Below are positions 7,316-7,459 of a stretch of DNA of 7,459 bases, one piece after another; position 1 is the stretch's first letter, and every line of letters begins with the position of its first letter. The notes beneath the pieces are model-generated. The model ran no database searches, was not told where the DNA came from, and saw only the letters and a list, made by a program, of their open reading frames with translations. This DNA is from Pseudooctadecabacter sp. (GTDB lineage Bacteria; Pseudomonadota; Alphaproteobacteria; Rhodobacterales; Rhodobacteraceae): NCBI GenBank assembly GCA_020628265.1, contig JAHDFG010000104.1, positions 1 to 7,459 on the forward strand, read 5' to 3'. The translations under genes and the position numbers were made by a program.

Positions 7316-7322
7316 GGATCGG

Positions 7323-7459
7323 ATGACCGGGAACTTTAGTTCTTCCACTCACCCCCCACTCCCACCCACCACGGAAGATGATCGCGTTCATAATCTCCGT
7401 CTGTTGCGCTCTCGCCGTGTGGGGCCGGTGACCTTCCGCAGATTGATTGCCGAACACGG
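7323..7459 (+). CDS. dprA: DNA-processing protein DprA, N-terminal fragment (runs off the right edge)
   Basis: DprA binds incoming single-stranded DNA in the cytoplasm and loads RecA during natural transformation. In Rhodobacter it is also needed for uptake of gene-transfer-agent DNA. Only 45 codons plus two bases are present. After a Ser/Thr/Pro-rich leader (to about residue 17) comes DDRVHNLRLLRSRRVGPVTF and then RRLIAEHG, which matches the helix-hairpin-like N-terminal region of alphaproteobacterial DprA. The Rossmann-fold DNA-binding domain lies beyond the window. A strong GGAGG (7313-7317) lies 5 nt before the ATG, which settles the start. It follows the membrane-protein gene by 64 bp. 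Identification rests on this short stretch, so it is good but not final. Confidence 0.85.
   Translation, partial: MTGNFSSSTHPPLPPTTEDDRVHNLRLLRSRRVGPVTFRRLIAEH

Noticed and set aside
7350..7372. C-rich run in dprA as a possible frameshift site
   Set aside because: The frame continues cleanly into the DprA-like segment afterwards. The run simply encodes a Pro-rich leader.

Overview
The window looks like a stretch of chromosome from an alphaproteobacterium of the order Rhodobacterales, most likely a Roseobacter-group member. The evidence is the GC-rich, densely packed sequence, protein sequences very like those of Rhodobacter and Paracoccus, and a gene order (coxB-ctaB-small ORF-ctaG-coxC-SURF1-thrC, with tldD divergent and dprA nearby) that I recognise from that group. 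The genus cannot be fixed from the sequence alone. I see no insertion sequence, tRNA, rRNA, CRISPR array or sign of recent gene transfer.

Minus strand, 4818 down to 1: an aa3-type cytochrome c oxidase operon. In transcription order it holds coxB (subunit II, with a complete CuA site), ctaB (haem O synthase), a small one-helix protein often called CoxF, ctaG (Cox11-type copper chaperone for CuB), coxC (subunit III), a SURF1 assembly factor, and the first 171 codons of thrC (threonine synthase), which runs off the left edge. Two structural subunits are thus interleaved with the factors that supply haem and copper to subunit I. Subunit I itself (coxA/ctaD) and haem A synthase (ctaA) are not in the window. 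Junctions are tight: an ATGA overlap, and gaps of 1, 3, 26 and 38 nt. The exception is the 90-nt gap between coxC and SURF1, which holds a hairpin followed by T residues that could act as a terminator or attenuator.

Divergent control region, 4819-4998: 180 bp between coxB and tldD, with small inverted repeats and only weak promoter-like sequences.

Plus strand, 4999 to 7459: tldD (metalloprotease subunit), a 118-residue GFA/CENP-V-family zinc protein, and a four-helix membrane protein of unknown function form an overlapping set (ATGA, then probably TTGA). A 64-bp AT-richer gap follows, then the first 45 codons of dprA (the DNA-uptake RecA loader). That gap carries a near-match to the CtrA box, a possible -10 element, and a hairpin whose right arm overlaps the dprA ribosome binding site.

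Most of the window is ordinary, conserved housekeeping sequence. The points most worth a second look are the dprA leader, the coxC/SURF1 attenuator, the small CoxF-like protein, and the unassigned membrane protein between the GFA gene and dprA. I found no convincing novel multi-gene system.
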